64,000 bases of DNA from Polynucleobacter sp. AP-Capit-er-40B-B4 (GCF_018882245.1 NZ_JACVOV010000003.1:104607-168606); one strand, 5' to 3'; numbered from the stretch's first letter, positions 20,801 to 29,225 are shown. Made by a program: numbers and translations. The notes: generated by a model not told the origin, from the sequence alone.

Positions 20801-20931
20801 ATCGGCGTATTGAAGCTCGGTAGAGCGGCTACTGGAATTTTGAAATACGCTACGCTTCCAGCAATGACGGTTGCAATAGAGAGCAACACCGTCATGACGG
20901 GGCGTCTAATACATAACTCAGAAAGTGTCAT
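17833..20931 (-). CDS. RND efflux pump, inner-membrane permease (AcrB/MdtBC-like)
   Basis: 1032 residues, full length for an RND drug exporter. Seen are the N-terminal helix LCIRRPVMTVLLSIATVIAG, the large periplasmic loop, the TM4 charge pair in VGLVVDDAIVVLENIMRYVE (proton relay Asp-Asp), and the second-half repeat with KKNAILMIDFALDAQRNQG and FRPIMMTTIAALMGALPIAL. Proton-driven export of drugs or other amphiphiles is the family role; the substrate is not known. The start overlaps the adaptor stop by four bases, and its stop shares a base with the dnaQ start. No outer-membrane channel gene is in this operon. Confidence 0.95.
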   Translation of the reverse strand: MTLSELCIRRPVMTVLLSIATVIAGSVAYFKIPVAALPSFNTPIISVTASLPGAAPENMASAVALPLEKEFSTIDGIKVISSTNSLGSTSITLEFNNDRDIDKAAVDVQAALLRAQRRLPIEMTVPPSYRKINPADTPVLIVRMSSPSISLSEMNAYAENLMAPNLSTISGVSQVSVYGAKRYAVRVSVRPDALGNRNITMDEVAAAINKANTNSPVGTLDGPRQLITIYANPQLVKAEEFGNLIIAQRNGYPIYLKDVADVQESYEDVKTFASAKGERSIAIGINRQPNANTVEVVDSIKRLLPSLQAQMPDSIQLTLINDRSLSIIESIHDVNITLLFTIALVILVIFLFLKHVSATVIPSISLPISLIGAFFVFYFLGYSLDNISLLGITLAVGLVVDDAIVVLENIMRYVEQGMDPLKAALKGSKEVGFTIVSISLSLVAVFIPLFFMAGPIGLLFREFAVVVTLSILVSAVVSLTVVPMLCSRYLPKPDHKPKEYEITKKFDRLFDWTLKGYVHFLDLALVNRKKVLWGAIASCVITVALFIYSPKGFFPEEDIGQLRVTVEASEDTSFKTMIALQDQAAKIVDSDPNVATSISILGGGQSSGRNTGRFFIILKPKGERQKMSKVMEGLRTKFREIPGIQVYMSPVQNLQLGGRSSKSRYQFTLQSVGFEGVNEWADKLLQKMRTDPIFRDVTSDSQLKGLNVKIEIDREKAASAGVSIADIRTALYSSFGERQVSTIYTPVNTYYVILETAEDDRQFETDLNKVYVRGRATDKLIPLSSLASFVRTVGPTAVNHQGQIPAVTISFNLAPDVFLGDATKAIDRFVNEVDLPPSIITSYGGDAAVFKDNQSGQVILLLAALGVIYILLGVLYESYIHPLTILAGLPSAAIGAILALRIFGFELTIVASIGILLLIGIVKKNAILMIDFALDAQRNQGMSPEKAIREACILRFRPIMMTTIAALMGALPIALGLGAGAELRQPLGISVAGGLIFSQFVTLIITPVIYLYLDKYAGNGPMDIPPAILEGT

Positions 20932-22232
20932 TTTTGCTCTGCAGCAGGTGTGTTATTGGCGGGAGCCGGACCTTTACCAGTTTTAGCTTCCCGCACTTTG
21001 CTGCCGGTACGTAAATTTTGCTTGCCTTCAACAACAATGCGGTCACCAGCTTGAATTCCCGATACAACAGAGGTGCCCTGGTATTCGTATGTCACCTTTA
21101 CTGGCTTCGCAGTCACTTTGTCATCCTTGTCTACTATATAGACGAGGCGACCGGTTGGACTAATCACAATAGCTTCAGTTGGTACTGCAATTGCATCCTT
21201 TAATGTGTTGGCATTTAGGGATACACGTGCAAACTGACCTGGTAAAAGCTCCATTTTTTCATTGGGAATTTGCGCTTTAACTCTTACCGCTGCAATCGCT
21301 GGATCTACTTGGTTATCAATTACTAATACCTGGCCTTCATAAGCAGCTTTGTCAGAATTGCCAACGGTGACTTTAACTTTTAAGGGTTCATCAGCTTTTT
21401 TGTTTTCCAAAATAATTGGAATATCTTTTTCTGGAATAACAAATTGAACATTAATTGGATTCAATTGCGTAATGGTGACCATGGATCCAGTGGTCGATGT
21501 AGCGGAAGCGTTGGTTGAGCTAATTACCGCATTGCTAGCCTGCACAAAGGAGCCTGGGAACACATTAATGATGCCGGCACGACCGTTAATGGGGGAGCGT
21601 ATTGAATCAAAAGAGAGTTGTACCTCGGCTGAGCGTGCAGCAGCTTGTGCTGATTTCGCGTTTGCAAGAGAAGTTTCTAAACCTGCTTTTGATATGAAAT
21701 TTTTGGCAACCAATTCCTTAGCGCGCAAATATTGCTTTTGAGCATCATCCGCCAAGGCCTTCTGTTTTTCGTAGTTAGCCTTATCGTTGCGGTCATCTAG
21801 ACTGAAGAGAAGTTGGCCCTCTGTTACTTCTTGCCCATCTTTGATGTGAATTTTGGTAACGGTATTGGTCACCATCGGGCGAATATCAACAATGCTATTG
21901 GAGACAATCGTGCCAGTTGCCTCGATGATCAGTGGGACATCCTTTTTCTCGACCACCATACTAGTAATCGTTTGAGGGCCGCCAGCTTTCTTGCCTGCTG
22001 GGAAAAAATAATCGTATGTTTTTGAGCCCGCATACAGCAGTATCAAAACGATCAAAATACGCCACTTAAAGCGTTTGATGAATGCCTTGATAGAGACGTA
22101 ATTAATGTCTTTAAGCTTATCAACCTGAGGCAAATATTTATTCCAAAGCGTGCATAAACGAGACTTGCCCGCATCCTTCAGTTGCACGAGCTTGCCTAAC
22201 AACTTATCAAGGGAGGATTCGATTTTTGACAC
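20928..22232 (-). CDS. RND efflux periplasmic adaptor (membrane fusion protein)
   Basis: 434 residues from a GTG start. A ~50-residue hydrophilic, basic N-terminus precedes one membrane helix (WRILIVLILLYAGS, about residues 55-70), then the lipoyl-like barrel (EGQLLFSLDDRNDKANYEKQ), a helical hairpin with AKELVAKNFISKAGLE, and the beta-barrel (GKVTVGNSDKA region). This is the MdtA/AcrA architecture that links the pump to an outer-membrane channel. The long cytoplasmic N-terminus is unusual, since many adaptors start close to the helix or lipidation site. The C-terminal tail is Pro/Ala/Lys-rich. First gene of the operon. Confidence 0.93.
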   Translation of the reverse strand: MSKIESSLDKLLGKLVQLKDAGKSRLCTLWNKYLPQVDKLKDINYVSIKAFIKRFKWRILIVLILLYAGSKTYDYFFPAGKKAGGPQTITSMVVEKKDVPLIIEATGTIVSNSIVDIRPMVTNTVTKIHIKDGQEVTEGQLLFSLDDRNDKANYEKQKALADDAQKQYLRAKELVAKNFISKAGLETSLANAKSAQAAARSAEVQLSFDSIRSPINGRAGIINVFPGSFVQASNAVISSTNASATSTTGSMVTITQLNPINVQFVIPEKDIPIILENKKADEPLKVKVTVGNSDKAAYEGQVLVIDNQVDPAIAAVRVKAQIPNEKMELLPGQFARVSLNANTLKDAIAVPTEAIVISPTGRLVYIVDKDDKVTAKPVKVTYEYQGTSVVSGIQAGDRIVVEGKQNLRTGSKVREAKTGKGPAPANNTPAAEQK

Positions 22233-22259
22233 AGACTTGTTTTTCTTGGATTTCTAGGG

Positions 22260-22287
22260 TTTATATGCTGTTTCTGGGGTATTTAAA
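22260..22287 (-). promoter_or_regulatory. Putative promoter of the RND-dnaQ operon
   Basis: On the minus strand TTTAAA (22287-22282) and TATAAA (22265-22260) are separated by 16 bases, about 28 bases ahead of the adaptor GTG. No operator-like palindrome is obvious, and no regulator gene lies alongside. Confidence 0.45.
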
Positions 22288-22342
22288 GCAGGACCATTCT
22301 CTCATAAGATGCCTTAAAAGGTGGTTGCCGAAGGGCATTGGC

Positions 22343-22795
22343 CTAGGGTAGAAATTCTTCAACGCCTTTATTGGCTAATTGGTCTGCCAGCTCATTCCCA
22401 GGGTGACCGTTATGACCTCTTACCCAGTGCCAGGAGATGTCATGGCTTGGGAGTAGTGAGTCTAGCTCCTGCCAAAGATCCGCATTTTTAACAGGATCCT
22501 TGCTGGCTGTTTTCCAACCGCGCCTTTTCCATCCTTCTAGCCATTCCGTAACTCCCTTTTGGACATATTGGGAGTCAGTCCAAAGCTCGACCGTACTACG
22601 TTGTTTTAAGGCCTTTAGGGCAAAAATAACCGCACAAATCTCCATACGGTTATTAGTTGTGAGTTTTTCGCCACCATGGATATGTTTTTCGTGCCCGCCT
22701 GAGCGCAAAACAGCTCCCCAACCACCAGGTCCGGGGTTTCCTTTGCAGGCTCCATCGGTATAAATCACGATATGGGGGTGTTTGGTATGCGGCAT
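22343..22795 (-). CDS. rnhA: Ribonuclease HI
   Basis: 150 residues, normal for RNase HI, which cuts the RNA strand of RNA-DNA hybrids such as Okazaki primers and R-loops. The DEDD metal ligands are Asp14 ([20 protein letters not shown]), Glu52 ([11 protein letters not shown]), Asp74 ([11 protein letters not shown]) and Asp138 (GNELADQL), with His128 in [10 protein letters not shown]. The basic segment [13 protein letters not shown] is the substrate-binding protrusion. It follows the methyltransferase gene after nine bases and is probably cotranscribed with it. Confidence 0.97.
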   Translation of the reverse strand: MPHTKHPHIVIYTDGACKGNPGPGGWGAVLRSGGHEKHIHGGEKLTTNNRMEICAVIFALKALKQRSTVELWTDSQYVQKGVTEWLEGWKRRGWKTASKDPVKNADLWQELDSLLPSHDISWHWVRGHNGHPGNELADQLANKGVEEFLP

Positions 22796-22804
22796 AGCAA
22801 TAAT

Positions 22805-23623
22805 TTACTGGTTATTGTTGCTCTTGAGACGTTTTTGCAGATTACTTCGCTCCGCAGCGGGGCTTAGTTGCTGAATTGCCGGAATTCGGACTAGAGACGC
22901 TGGACCGATGAGGCGCATTCCTTGTTGGCGCTTGATGGCTGATACCAGGAAAACTGCCCCAAATATTGGCCACCAACGATTTCCCATTTTTTCAAGAAAA
23001 TTCATTTTGCCCATAACAGCTTCGCCCTGTAGGGGAAATTTGTAGCATCCAAAGTGGCCGCGATCGAGAGAGAAATTGAGAAGCTCAAGCCAATCTTTAA
23101 TGCGAATGAGGCTAATAAATTGACCGTCTCTAGGTAGGTAGGGGCTGCCTATTAATCTGCTGAGATATTGTCTGGCACCCCATAAGCTCGCAGGATTAAA
23201 GCCTGAAATAATCAAGCGGCCTTCTGGGCGAAGCACTCGATCAACCTCGCGCAATATTTGGTGGGGATCTGCTGCAAATTCCAATACATGAGGCAAGACT
23301 ATTAAATCCAAACTCTCGCTAGAAAAAGGGAGCTCAGTAGAGTTGGCTTCAATTAAATGCCAGTTAAAGCGGCCAGCATCTATGCGGTTGTCGTTTGAGT
23401 GAATTAGGAGCGCCTGTAGGGGCATCCGATTCTCGCTCAAGGTGTTGATCTGCGGCAGACCAATCTGGACGGCATGAAATCCAAAGACATCTGCAACAAT
23501 TTGATCAAAACAGCGCTGCTCCCAGGCTAGGACATAGCGCCCAGGTGGTGATTGGAGCCATTTTTCCCAGGAGCTCCAGGGGGGTGCAGGCATCTGAGAA
23601 GGGATGGGTGGGGTTGGTATCAT
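22805..23623 (-). CDS. SAM-dependent methyltransferase (class I, methyltransf_11)
   Basis: 272 residues. The C-terminal half of the Rossmann fold is seen: SESLDLIVLPHVLEFAADPH and LREVDRVLRPEGRLIISGFNPASLWG are motifs of ubiE/methyltransf_11-type enzymes. The SAM-binding motif I is degenerate, so activity is likely but not certain. This gene commonly precedes rnhA in Burkholderiales, with gloB divergent. The start is uncertain: ATG at 23623 leaves six bases to gloB, and a second in-frame ATG is at 23593. Neither has a clear Shine-Dalgarno sequence. Substrate unknown. Confidence 0.82.
   Translation of the reverse strand: MIPTPPIPSQMPAPPWSSWEKWLQSPPGRYVLAWEQRCFDQIVADVFGFHAVQIGLPQINTLSENRMPLQALLIHSNDNRIDAGRFNWHLIEANSTELPFSSESLDLIVLPHVLEFAADPHQILREVDRVLRPEGRLIISGFNPASLWGARQYLSRLIGSPYLPRDGQFISLIRIKDWLELLNFSLDRGHFGCYKFPLQGEAVMGKMNFLEKMGNRWWPIFGAVFLVSAIKRQQGMRLIGPASLVRIPAIQQLSPAAERSNLQKRLKSNNNQ
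23615..23623 (+). promoter_or_regulatory. Putative extended -10 giving a leaderless gloB mRNA
   Basis: TGG directly before TATCAT (23618-23623) makes an extended -10, ending six bases ahead of the gloB ATG at 23630. It overlaps the first codon of the divergent methyltransferase. No convincing -35 is seen, which is common with extended -10 promoters. Confidence 0.4.
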
Positions 23624-23629
23624 GAGTAC

Positions 23630-24439
23630 ATGGATAAGAATACTTTATTGCAGGTCTGGCCCATACCGGCATTTGATGATAACTACATTTGGTGCATTCA
23701 CGATGGTAGCAATGCTTTAGTTGTTGATCCGGGGGATGCTGAGCCGACCCTGGAATATCTAAAAGCAAATAAATTAACCCTCAAGGGAATCTTAATTACG
23801 CACCACCATGCTGACCATACGGGAGGCATTCTGTCCTTATTGGAAAAGTTGGGTGCCAATATTCCTGTCTACGGGCCGGCGGGAGATAACATTCCCGGTC
23901 GAACAGTGGTAGCAATGCAGGACGACAAAATTGAAATTGCTTCCCCGCGAATTAGCTTAAAAGTATTTGAAGTTCCCGGCCACACTCTGAGCCATATTGC
24001 CTATTTTGCCAATATGCAGGCTAACGTTGTAGAGCCTATGTTGTTCTGTGGGGATACTTTATTTGCCTCTGGTTGTGGAAGATTGTTTGAGGGTACGCCT
24101 ACGCAAATGAGTGAATCTTTAAGTAAGTTTGCTGCGTTGCCAAAAAATACTTTGGTTTACTGTACTCACGAATACACACTATCTAATATTCGCTTTGCAT
24201 TGGCTGTTGAACCGAATAACCACAATTTAGTTGCATGGGCAGAACAGGCGAAATCTTTACGAGGGCAGGGGTTGCCAACACTTCCCACTACGATCGGTCA
24301 AGAGCTGCAAGTTAACCCTTTTATGCGCTGCGATCAGCCTGAAGTCATTGCAATGGCAAAAGAGGTTTCAGGGCAGGCAGAGCTTCCAAGTCTCGCACAC
24401 GTCTTAGCAGTCATCCGCGCCTGGAAAGATCGCTTCTGA
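23630..24439 (+). CDS. gloB: Hydroxyacylglutathione hydrolase (glyoxalase II)
   Basis: About 269 residues from the ATG at 23630. A metallo-beta-lactamase fold enzyme that hydrolyses S-lactoylglutathione to D-lactate and glutathione in methylglyoxal detoxification. The dinuclear metal motif THHHADHTGG is present, with further ligands in VPGHTLSHIAYF, FCGDTLFASGCGRLFEG and the HEYTLSNIRFAL region; the last also contacts glutathione. An in-frame start further upstream (23552) would run through the divergent gene and is rejected. The stop overlaps the mltD start (TGATG). Confidence 0.93.
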   Translation: MDKNTLLQVWPIPAFDDNYIWCIHDGSNALVVDPGDAEPTLEYLKANKLTLKGILITHHHADHTGGILSLLEKLGANIPVYGPAGDNIPGRTVVAMQDDKIEIASPRISLKVFEVPGHTLSHIAYFANMQANVVEPMLFCGDTLFASGCGRLFEGTPTQMSESLSKFAALPKNTLVYCTHEYTLSNIRFALAVEPNNHNLVAWAEQAKSLRGQGLPTLPTTIGQELQVNPFMRCDQPEVIAMAKEVSGQAELPSLAHVLAVIRAWKDRF

Positions 24440-25875
24440 TGCGCATGTTTTATGCAGCAGTTTTAATGGTTGCTTTCTTGAGTGGCTGTGCGAGTACAGG
24501 TGATTGGTCGTCCGATACTCCAACAAGAGCCAATCCAAAATCGTCTAAAGCTACGCGCGTAAACCTAAAAAACCAATCAGTTAGCAAGGTGTACGCGCCT
24601 TCGGATAACTTGTGGATACGCATCCGTGATGGCTTCCAAATGGAGCCCATGAATACGCCGTTAGAAATTGAGCAAGTCCGCTGGCTCGCTGCTAGGCCTG
24701 ATTATGTCAATCGTTCAATGACGCGCTCTTCACGCTATTTGTTTTACATTGTTCAAGAAGTCAACGCACGAAATATGCCAACTGAGATTGCATTACTCCC
24801 ATTTGTAGAGAGTGCATTTGTTACGCACGCCAAGTCAAGCGCAAAAGCAGTGGGCTTATGGCAATTTATGCCGGCCACCGGAAAAGATTTTCGCTTAACG
24901 CAAAACGTATTTAGAGATGAACGACGAGATGTAGTTCAGTCAACTGATGCTGCATTGGATTACTTGCAGCGCTTACATAATCAATTTGGCAGCTGGGAGT
25001 TGGCGTTGGCTGCATACAACTGGGGTGCTGGCAATATTGCTAAAGCACAGAAGCGCAATGCTGCAGCTGGATTGCCAACGGACTATGAGAGCTTGACCTT
25101 GCCTCGTGAAACACGAAATTACGTTCCCAAGCTTATGGCCTATCGTCAAATTGTCTTGGACCCACAGGCATATGGAATTGTTTTGCCTGAACTTGAAAAC
25201 CACCCGTACTTTGTTGCGGTGGATGTGGGGAGTGATATTGACGTAGCACTTGTAATTAAGTTGGCTGAAATTCCTTCAGATGAATTTCATAGTCTGAACC
25301 CCTCATTTAACAAGCCAGTCATTCTGAGCAATGCGAATCAGCAAATCCTCTTGCCATTTGCTCATGCTGAAATCTTCCAAGCAAACTTGAAGCAGTACGA
25401 CAAACCGCTTTCTTCATGGACAGCTGTAAAAGTATCTAAAACTGAAAGCGTAGATCAAGCGGCGAAAACTTTGGGCGTAGATGTGGACACCCTAAGAGAA
25501 GTGAATGGCATCCCACGGGGAATGAGAATACGCTCTGGCTCTACAGTGTTGATCCCTAAAACCAATCGCCGTCCTGGAGATGTATCGACTGCCATGGCAG
25601 AAAATGCCAGCTTAAGTTTGGAAAAGCCTGCACCGCCGGCACCAAAGTGCCCAAAACCAGCAAATACTGGGAAGGGCGGCAAGACCGCAAAGTGCGGCCC
25701 AGCGACAACGGCCAAAACATCAGGAAAAACCGCTTCTAAGGGTAATTCTCCTGAAAAAAATGCTGCATCTCAGCATAAATCCGCATCGACAGGGCTTGCA
25801 AAATCTGCGAAAAATGGTAATTCAGCCGCCTCCAACAGCAATAACGGTAGCAAAGGGGCGAGCAAAGGCCAGTAA
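24439..25875 (+). CDS. mltD: Membrane-bound lytic murein transglycosylase D, lipoprotein
   Basis: 478 residues. A lipoprotein signal ends in the lipobox LSGC (Cys near 18). The SLT domain follows: ALLPFVESAFVTHAKSSAKAVGLWQFMPATG has the catalytic Glu, and LALAAYNWGAGNIAKA is the family motif. It cleaves peptidoglycan glycan strands with formation of 1,6-anhydroMurNAc. One LysM-like module is near residues 330-375 (VSKTESVDQAAKTLGVDVDT). The last ~90 residues are a low-complexity Lys/Ala/Ser/Asn tail with two Cys, unusual for the family. Coupled to gloB by a TGATG overlap. Confidence 0.93.
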   Translation: MRMFYAAVLMVAFLSGCASTGDWSSDTPTRANPKSSKATRVNLKNQSVSKVYAPSDNLWIRIRDGFQMEPMNTPLEIEQVRWLAARPDYVNRSMTRSSRYLFYIVQEVNARNMPTEIALLPFVESAFVTHAKSSAKAVGLWQFMPATGKDFRLTQNVFRDERRDVVQSTDAALDYLQRLHNQFGSWELALAAYNWGAGNIAKAQKRNAAAGLPTDYESLTLPRETRNYVPKLMAYRQIVLDPQAYGIVLPELENHPYFVAVDVGSDIDVALVIKLAEIPSDEFHSLNPSFNKPVILSNANQQILLPFAHAEIFQANLKQYDKPLSSWTAVKVSKTESVDQAAKTLGVDVDTLREVNGIPRGMRIRSGSTVLIPKTNRRPGDVSTAMAENASLSLEKPAPPAPKCPKPANTGKGGKTAKCGPATTAKTSGKTASKGNSPEKNAASQHKSASTGLAKSAKNGNSAASNSNNGSKGASKGQ

Positions 25876-25908
25876 TTACAGTAACTTTTTAAAGAAATCA
25901 GGTTGACC

Positions 25909-27792
25909 ATGTCCTATAAAGCACACCACGAACGCTCAATTAAAGACCCAGACGGATTTTGGGGTGAGCAAGCGCAGTTAATTCACTGGGAAAAGCCATT
26001 CGATAAGGTGCTGAATTACAACAACCCGCCATTTGCAAAATGGTTTGAGGGTGGACTTACGAATCTTTGCTACAACGCAGTAGACCGCCACCTCAAAGAT
26101 CGCCCGGATCAAATCGCTCTAGTTGCTGTTTCAACCGAAACCAATCAAGAGAAAACTTACACATTCAAAGAGCTATACGAAGAAGTTAATCGTATGGCTG
26201 CAATCTATAAAGCAAACGGTATTCAAAAGGGCGATCGTGTGCTCATTTATATGCCAATGATTGCTGAAGCATGTTTTGCAATGTTGGCCTGTGCTCGTAT
26301 TGGCGCAATTCACTCTGTGGTGTTTGGCGGCTTTGCATCTCACAGCCTTGCTTCACGAATTGATGATGCAAAACCAAAGCTCATCGTTACTGCAGAGGCT
26401 GGTGCGCGCGGTGGTAAAGCGGTCCCATATAAACCTTTGTTGGATGAGGCAATCACATTGGCTGAATACAAACCAGCAAAAGTGTTGATTGTGAATCGCG
26501 GCTTAACTGAGTTCACTACTGTTGCTGGTCGTGATTTGGACTATGCAACCGAACGCCAGAAACATCTTAATGATGTAGTTCCAGTTGAGTGGGTTGATGC
26601 TACGCATCCTTCCTATATTTTGTACACTTCCGGTACAACAGGAAAGCCAAAGGGCGTGCAACGTGATACCGGTGGTTATGCTGTTGCGCTCGCTGCATCA
26701 ATGAAACATATTTTTACTGGTAATCCAGGCGAGACAATGTTCTGTACTTCTGACATTGGATGGGTGGTCGGTCATAGCTACATCATTTATGCGCCATTGC
26801 TTTCTGGTATGGCAACAATCATGTATGAGGGCACACCTTTGCGCCCGGATGCTGGTATTTGGTGGGAACTGGTAGATAAATATAAAGTTTCTGTCATGTT
26901 CTCTGCGCCAACAGCAGTTCGTGTTCTCAAGAAACAAGATCCCTCATTTTTGACTAAGCACGATCTTTCTAAATTACGGGCATTGTTCTTGGCGGGTGAG
27001 CCTTTAGATGAGCCTACTGCAAGCTGGATTCATGGCGCTATTAATAAGCCGATTGTGGATAACTACTGGCAAACAGAAACTGGTTGGCCAATGCTAGCAA
27101 TTCAACGTGGCGTAGAAGTGATGCCACATAAATTTGGCTCACCAGGTGTGCCATCGTTTGGCTACAACATGAAGTTGCTTGATGACGCCACATCAGAAGA
27201 GTTGGGACCAGATCAAAAAGGGGTTATCGCTATCGAAGGGCCATTGCCCCCAGGTTGCATGCAAACAGTTTGGGGTGACGACAAGCGCTTTATCAGCACC
27301 TACTGGGAAACTATTCCTGGCAAGTTGATTTATTCCACCTTTGACTGGGGCATCAAGGATAAAGATGGTTACTTCTTTATTCTTGGACGAACAGATGACG
27401 TGATTAACGTTGCCGGACATCGTTTAGGTACTCGCGAAATTGAAGAGAGCATTTCTAGCCACCCCAATATTTCAGAGGTTGCTGTAGTGGGCATTGAGGA
27501 CAAGCTTAAAGGTCAGGCTGCGATAGCGTTTGTTATCCCTAAGGACGCCTCAAATATCGCAACCCTAGAAGCGGAATGCATGAAAACTGTTGACACAACA
27601 TTAGGCGCAATTGCTCGCCCAGGTCGTGTTTATATTGTCACGGCACTACCAAAAACACGTTCAGGCAAGATTGTGCGTCGTGCACTCCAGGCTGTTGCCG
27701 AGGGTCGTGATCCTGGTGACATCAGCACCATGGACGACCAGACGGTATTGGCTCAAATTAAGACCATTATTGAGCAAAGCGCTAAGGCTTAA
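25909..27792 (+). CDS. prpE: Propionate--CoA ligase
   Basis: About 627 residues from ATG 25909 (an in-frame TTG six bases earlier is less likely; AGGTTGACC precedes). It is an acyl-adenylate-forming enzyme: the ATP-binding motif YILYTSGTTGKPKGVQRD, the NYWQTETGWPM segment, the hinge region with LGRTDDVINVAGHRLGTREI, and the acetylation-site-like PKTRSGKIVRRAL near the C-terminus. N-terminal FWGEQAQLIHWEKPF and the overall length fit PrpE better than Acs. It activates propionate (and probably acetate) to the CoA ester. It could take part in propionyl-CoA metabolism with mmsA. A terminator follows. Confidence 0.92.
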   Translation: MSYKAHHERSIKDPDGFWGEQAQLIHWEKPFDKVLNYNNPPFAKWFEGGLTNLCYNAVDRHLKDRPDQIALVAVSTETNQEKTYTFKELYEEVNRMAAIYKANGIQKGDRVLIYMPMIAEACFAMLACARIGAIHSVVFGGFASHSLASRIDDAKPKLIVTAEAGARGGKAVPYKPLLDEAITLAEYKPAKVLIVNRGLTEFTTVAGRDLDYATERQKHLNDVVPVEWVDATHPSYILYTSGTTGKPKGVQRDTGGYAVALAASMKHIFTGNPGETMFCTSDIGWVVGHSYIIYAPLLSGMATIMYEGTPLRPDAGIWWELVDKYKVSVMFSAPTAVRVLKKQDPSFLTKHDLSKLRALFLAGEPLDEPTASWIHGAINKPIVDNYWQTETGWPMLAIQRGVEVMPHKFGSPGVPSFGYNMKLLDDATSEELGPDQKGVIAIEGPLPPGCMQTVWGDDKRFISTYWETIPGKLIYSTFDWGIKDKDGYFFILGRTDDVINVAGHRLGTREIEESISSHPNISEVAVVGIEDKLKGQAAIAFVIPKDASNIATLEAECMKTVDTTLGAIARPGRVYIVTALPKTRSGKIVRRALQAVAEGRDPGDISTMDDQTVLAQIKTIIEQSAKA

Positions 27793-27811
27793 AAACCCTT
27801 AACTTTTGCTG

Positions 27812-27848
27812 AAAAGCTTTGCCAGCCAGCAGGTTGGAGGGGCTTTTT
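27812..27848 (+). terminator. Terminator after prpE, with an alternative downstream pairing
   Basis: Inner stem CCAGCC / GGTTGG with loop AGCA is extended by AAAAGC / GCTTTT through several G-T pairs and ends in a T run (27844-27848). Its 3' arm GGGGCTT (27839-27845) can instead pair with AAGCCCC at 27856-27862, which would break the terminator stem. Confidence 0.65.
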
Positions 27849-27897
27849 CCTTTGTAAGCCCCATTTGACTGGATATTCAAGGGTTTACGAGCAGAAA

Positions 27898-27906
27898 TGG
27901 TATGAT
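27898..27906 (+). promoter_or_regulatory. Putative extended -10 promoter of carAB
   Basis: TGG immediately followed by TATGAT (27901-27906) is a good extended -10. No -35 match is evident. Transcription from about 27913 would give a leader of ~115 bases before carA, with a short hairpin TAGGGT / ACCCTA near its start. No arginine or pyrimidine operator can be recognised by eye. Confidence 0.45.
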
Positions 27907-28028
27907 TGTAGGGTTCGAAACTTATTAAATACCCTAGCGCTTAAAGACACTCACCTCCCGCAAAAACATCCTCGGGTTGGTATTTTTGAGGGTTTTGAGC
28001 GTCGGATGGAGCAGGGACTGGAGATGGT

Positions 28029-29225
28029 TTGTCACCCTTGCTTCCTTCTTTTCCCCCAGCCGTGTTGGCCCTAGCCGACGGCACTTTATTTCCCGGTTTT
28101 AGCATTGGCGCCCCAGGCGAAACTACCGGCGAAGTTGTTTTCAATACAGCGTTGACTGGATATCAAGAGATCATTACTGATCCTAGCTACTCACGTCAAA
28201 TTGTCACGCTCACTTATCCCCACATTGGCAACGTCGGCGTAAATGCTCAGGATGCAGAATCCGTTCAAATACATTCAGCGGGATTGGTTATTAAAGACCT
28301 CCCAAAACGCGTATCTAACTTCCGTTCGGAAGACTCTTTAGATAGCTACCTCACTAAAGCCGGAGTTTTAGGTATTGCTGGAATTGATACTCGCAAGCTC
28401 ACTAGAATTTTGCGCGACAAGGGCGCCCAATCAGGCGCAATCGTTGCTGGCAAGGTGGGTGATGATTATGAGACTTTAGGCAAGAAGGCTCTTGAGCTTG
28501 CCAAGGCTTTCCCAGGTATGTCTGGATTGGATCTAGCTAAAGTAGTTACAACCAATAAGTCTTATGAGTGGCGTGAAGCTGAATGGGATCTGCACGGTCC
28601 TGATGGCAAGCCTGCATACAGAGACTTAGATACCAGCAAACCAGTTAAGAAAGTTGTTGCTTATGACTTTGGTGTAAAGCGTAATATTCTTCGCATGCTT
28701 GCTGAGCGTGGCTGCCAATTGACGGTAGTGCCAGCACAAACTAGTGCAGCTGAAGTATTAGCCATGAATCCTGATGGCGTATTCTTTTCAAATGGCCCTG
28801 GAGACCCTGGTCCGTGTGATTACGCAATTGCCGCCGCAAAAGAAATCATTGATAAAGGTGTGCCAACTTTTGGCATCTGCTTAGGCCATCAAATTATGGG
28901 TCTTGCTGCTGGTGCAAAAACTTTGAAGATGAAGTTTGGTCACCATGGTGCAAATCACCCGGTTAAAGATTTAGATACTGGTCGTGTGGCAATTACTTCT
29001 CAGAATCACGGCTTTGCCGTTGATGCCAATACATTGCCAGACAACATTCGTGTAACCCACGTTTCTTTGTTTGATGGCTCCTTACAAGGTTTGGCTTGGA
29101 AAGATAAGCCAGCCCTGTGTTTCCAAGGACATCCTGAGGCCTCACCTGGACCTCATGACATTGCCTATTTATTTGATCGTTTTGTGGAGCTCATGAATGC
29201 TGCCAGCAAGAAGGAGGGCAAATAA
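28029..29225 (+). CDS. carA: Carbamoyl-phosphate synthase small subunit
   Basis: About 398 residues. The glutamine amidotransferase subunit supplies ammonia to CarB for carbamoyl phosphate, used in pyrimidine and arginine synthesis. The N-terminal domain ([20 protein letters not shown]) and the class I GATase domain with nucleophile Cys in [14 protein letters not shown] and His/Glu in [11 protein letters not shown] are intact. No ATG is available at the right place. TTG at 28029 lies five bases after GGAG, and TTG at 28038 gives the more usual [15 protein letters not shown] start; the choice is open. The stop shares a base with the carB start. Confidence 0.95.
   Translation: MSPLLPSFPPAVLALADGTLFPGFSIGAPGETTGEVVFNTALTGYQEIITDPSYSRQIVTLTYPHIGNVGVNAQDAESVQIHSAGLVIKDLPKRVSNFRSEDSLDSYLTKAGVLGIAGIDTRKLTRILRDKGAQSGAIVAGKVGDDYETLGKKALELAKAFPGMSGLDLAKVVTTNKSYEWREAEWDLHGPDGKPAYRDLDTSKPVKKVVAYDFGVKRNILRMLAERGCQLTVVPAQTSAAEVLAMNPDGVFFSNGPGDPGPCDYAIAAAKEIIDKGVPTFGICLGHQIMGLAAGAKTLKMKFGHHGANHPVKDLDTGRVAITSQNHGFAVDANTLPDNIRVTHVSLFDGSLQGLAWKDKPALCFQGHPEASPGPHDIAYLFDRFVELMNAASKKEGK

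Noticed and set aside
23552-23629. Longer gloB start
   Set aside because: The extra 26 residues are the antisense of the methyltransferase N-terminus and do not resemble glyoxalase II, which normally starts close to QVWPIPAFDDNY.
27865-28074. Plus-strand 69-codon frame upstream of and overlapping carA, a possible leader peptide
   Set aside because: No ribosome-binding site, no run of regulatory codons such as Arg, and it overlaps the carA start in another frame. It looks like chance.
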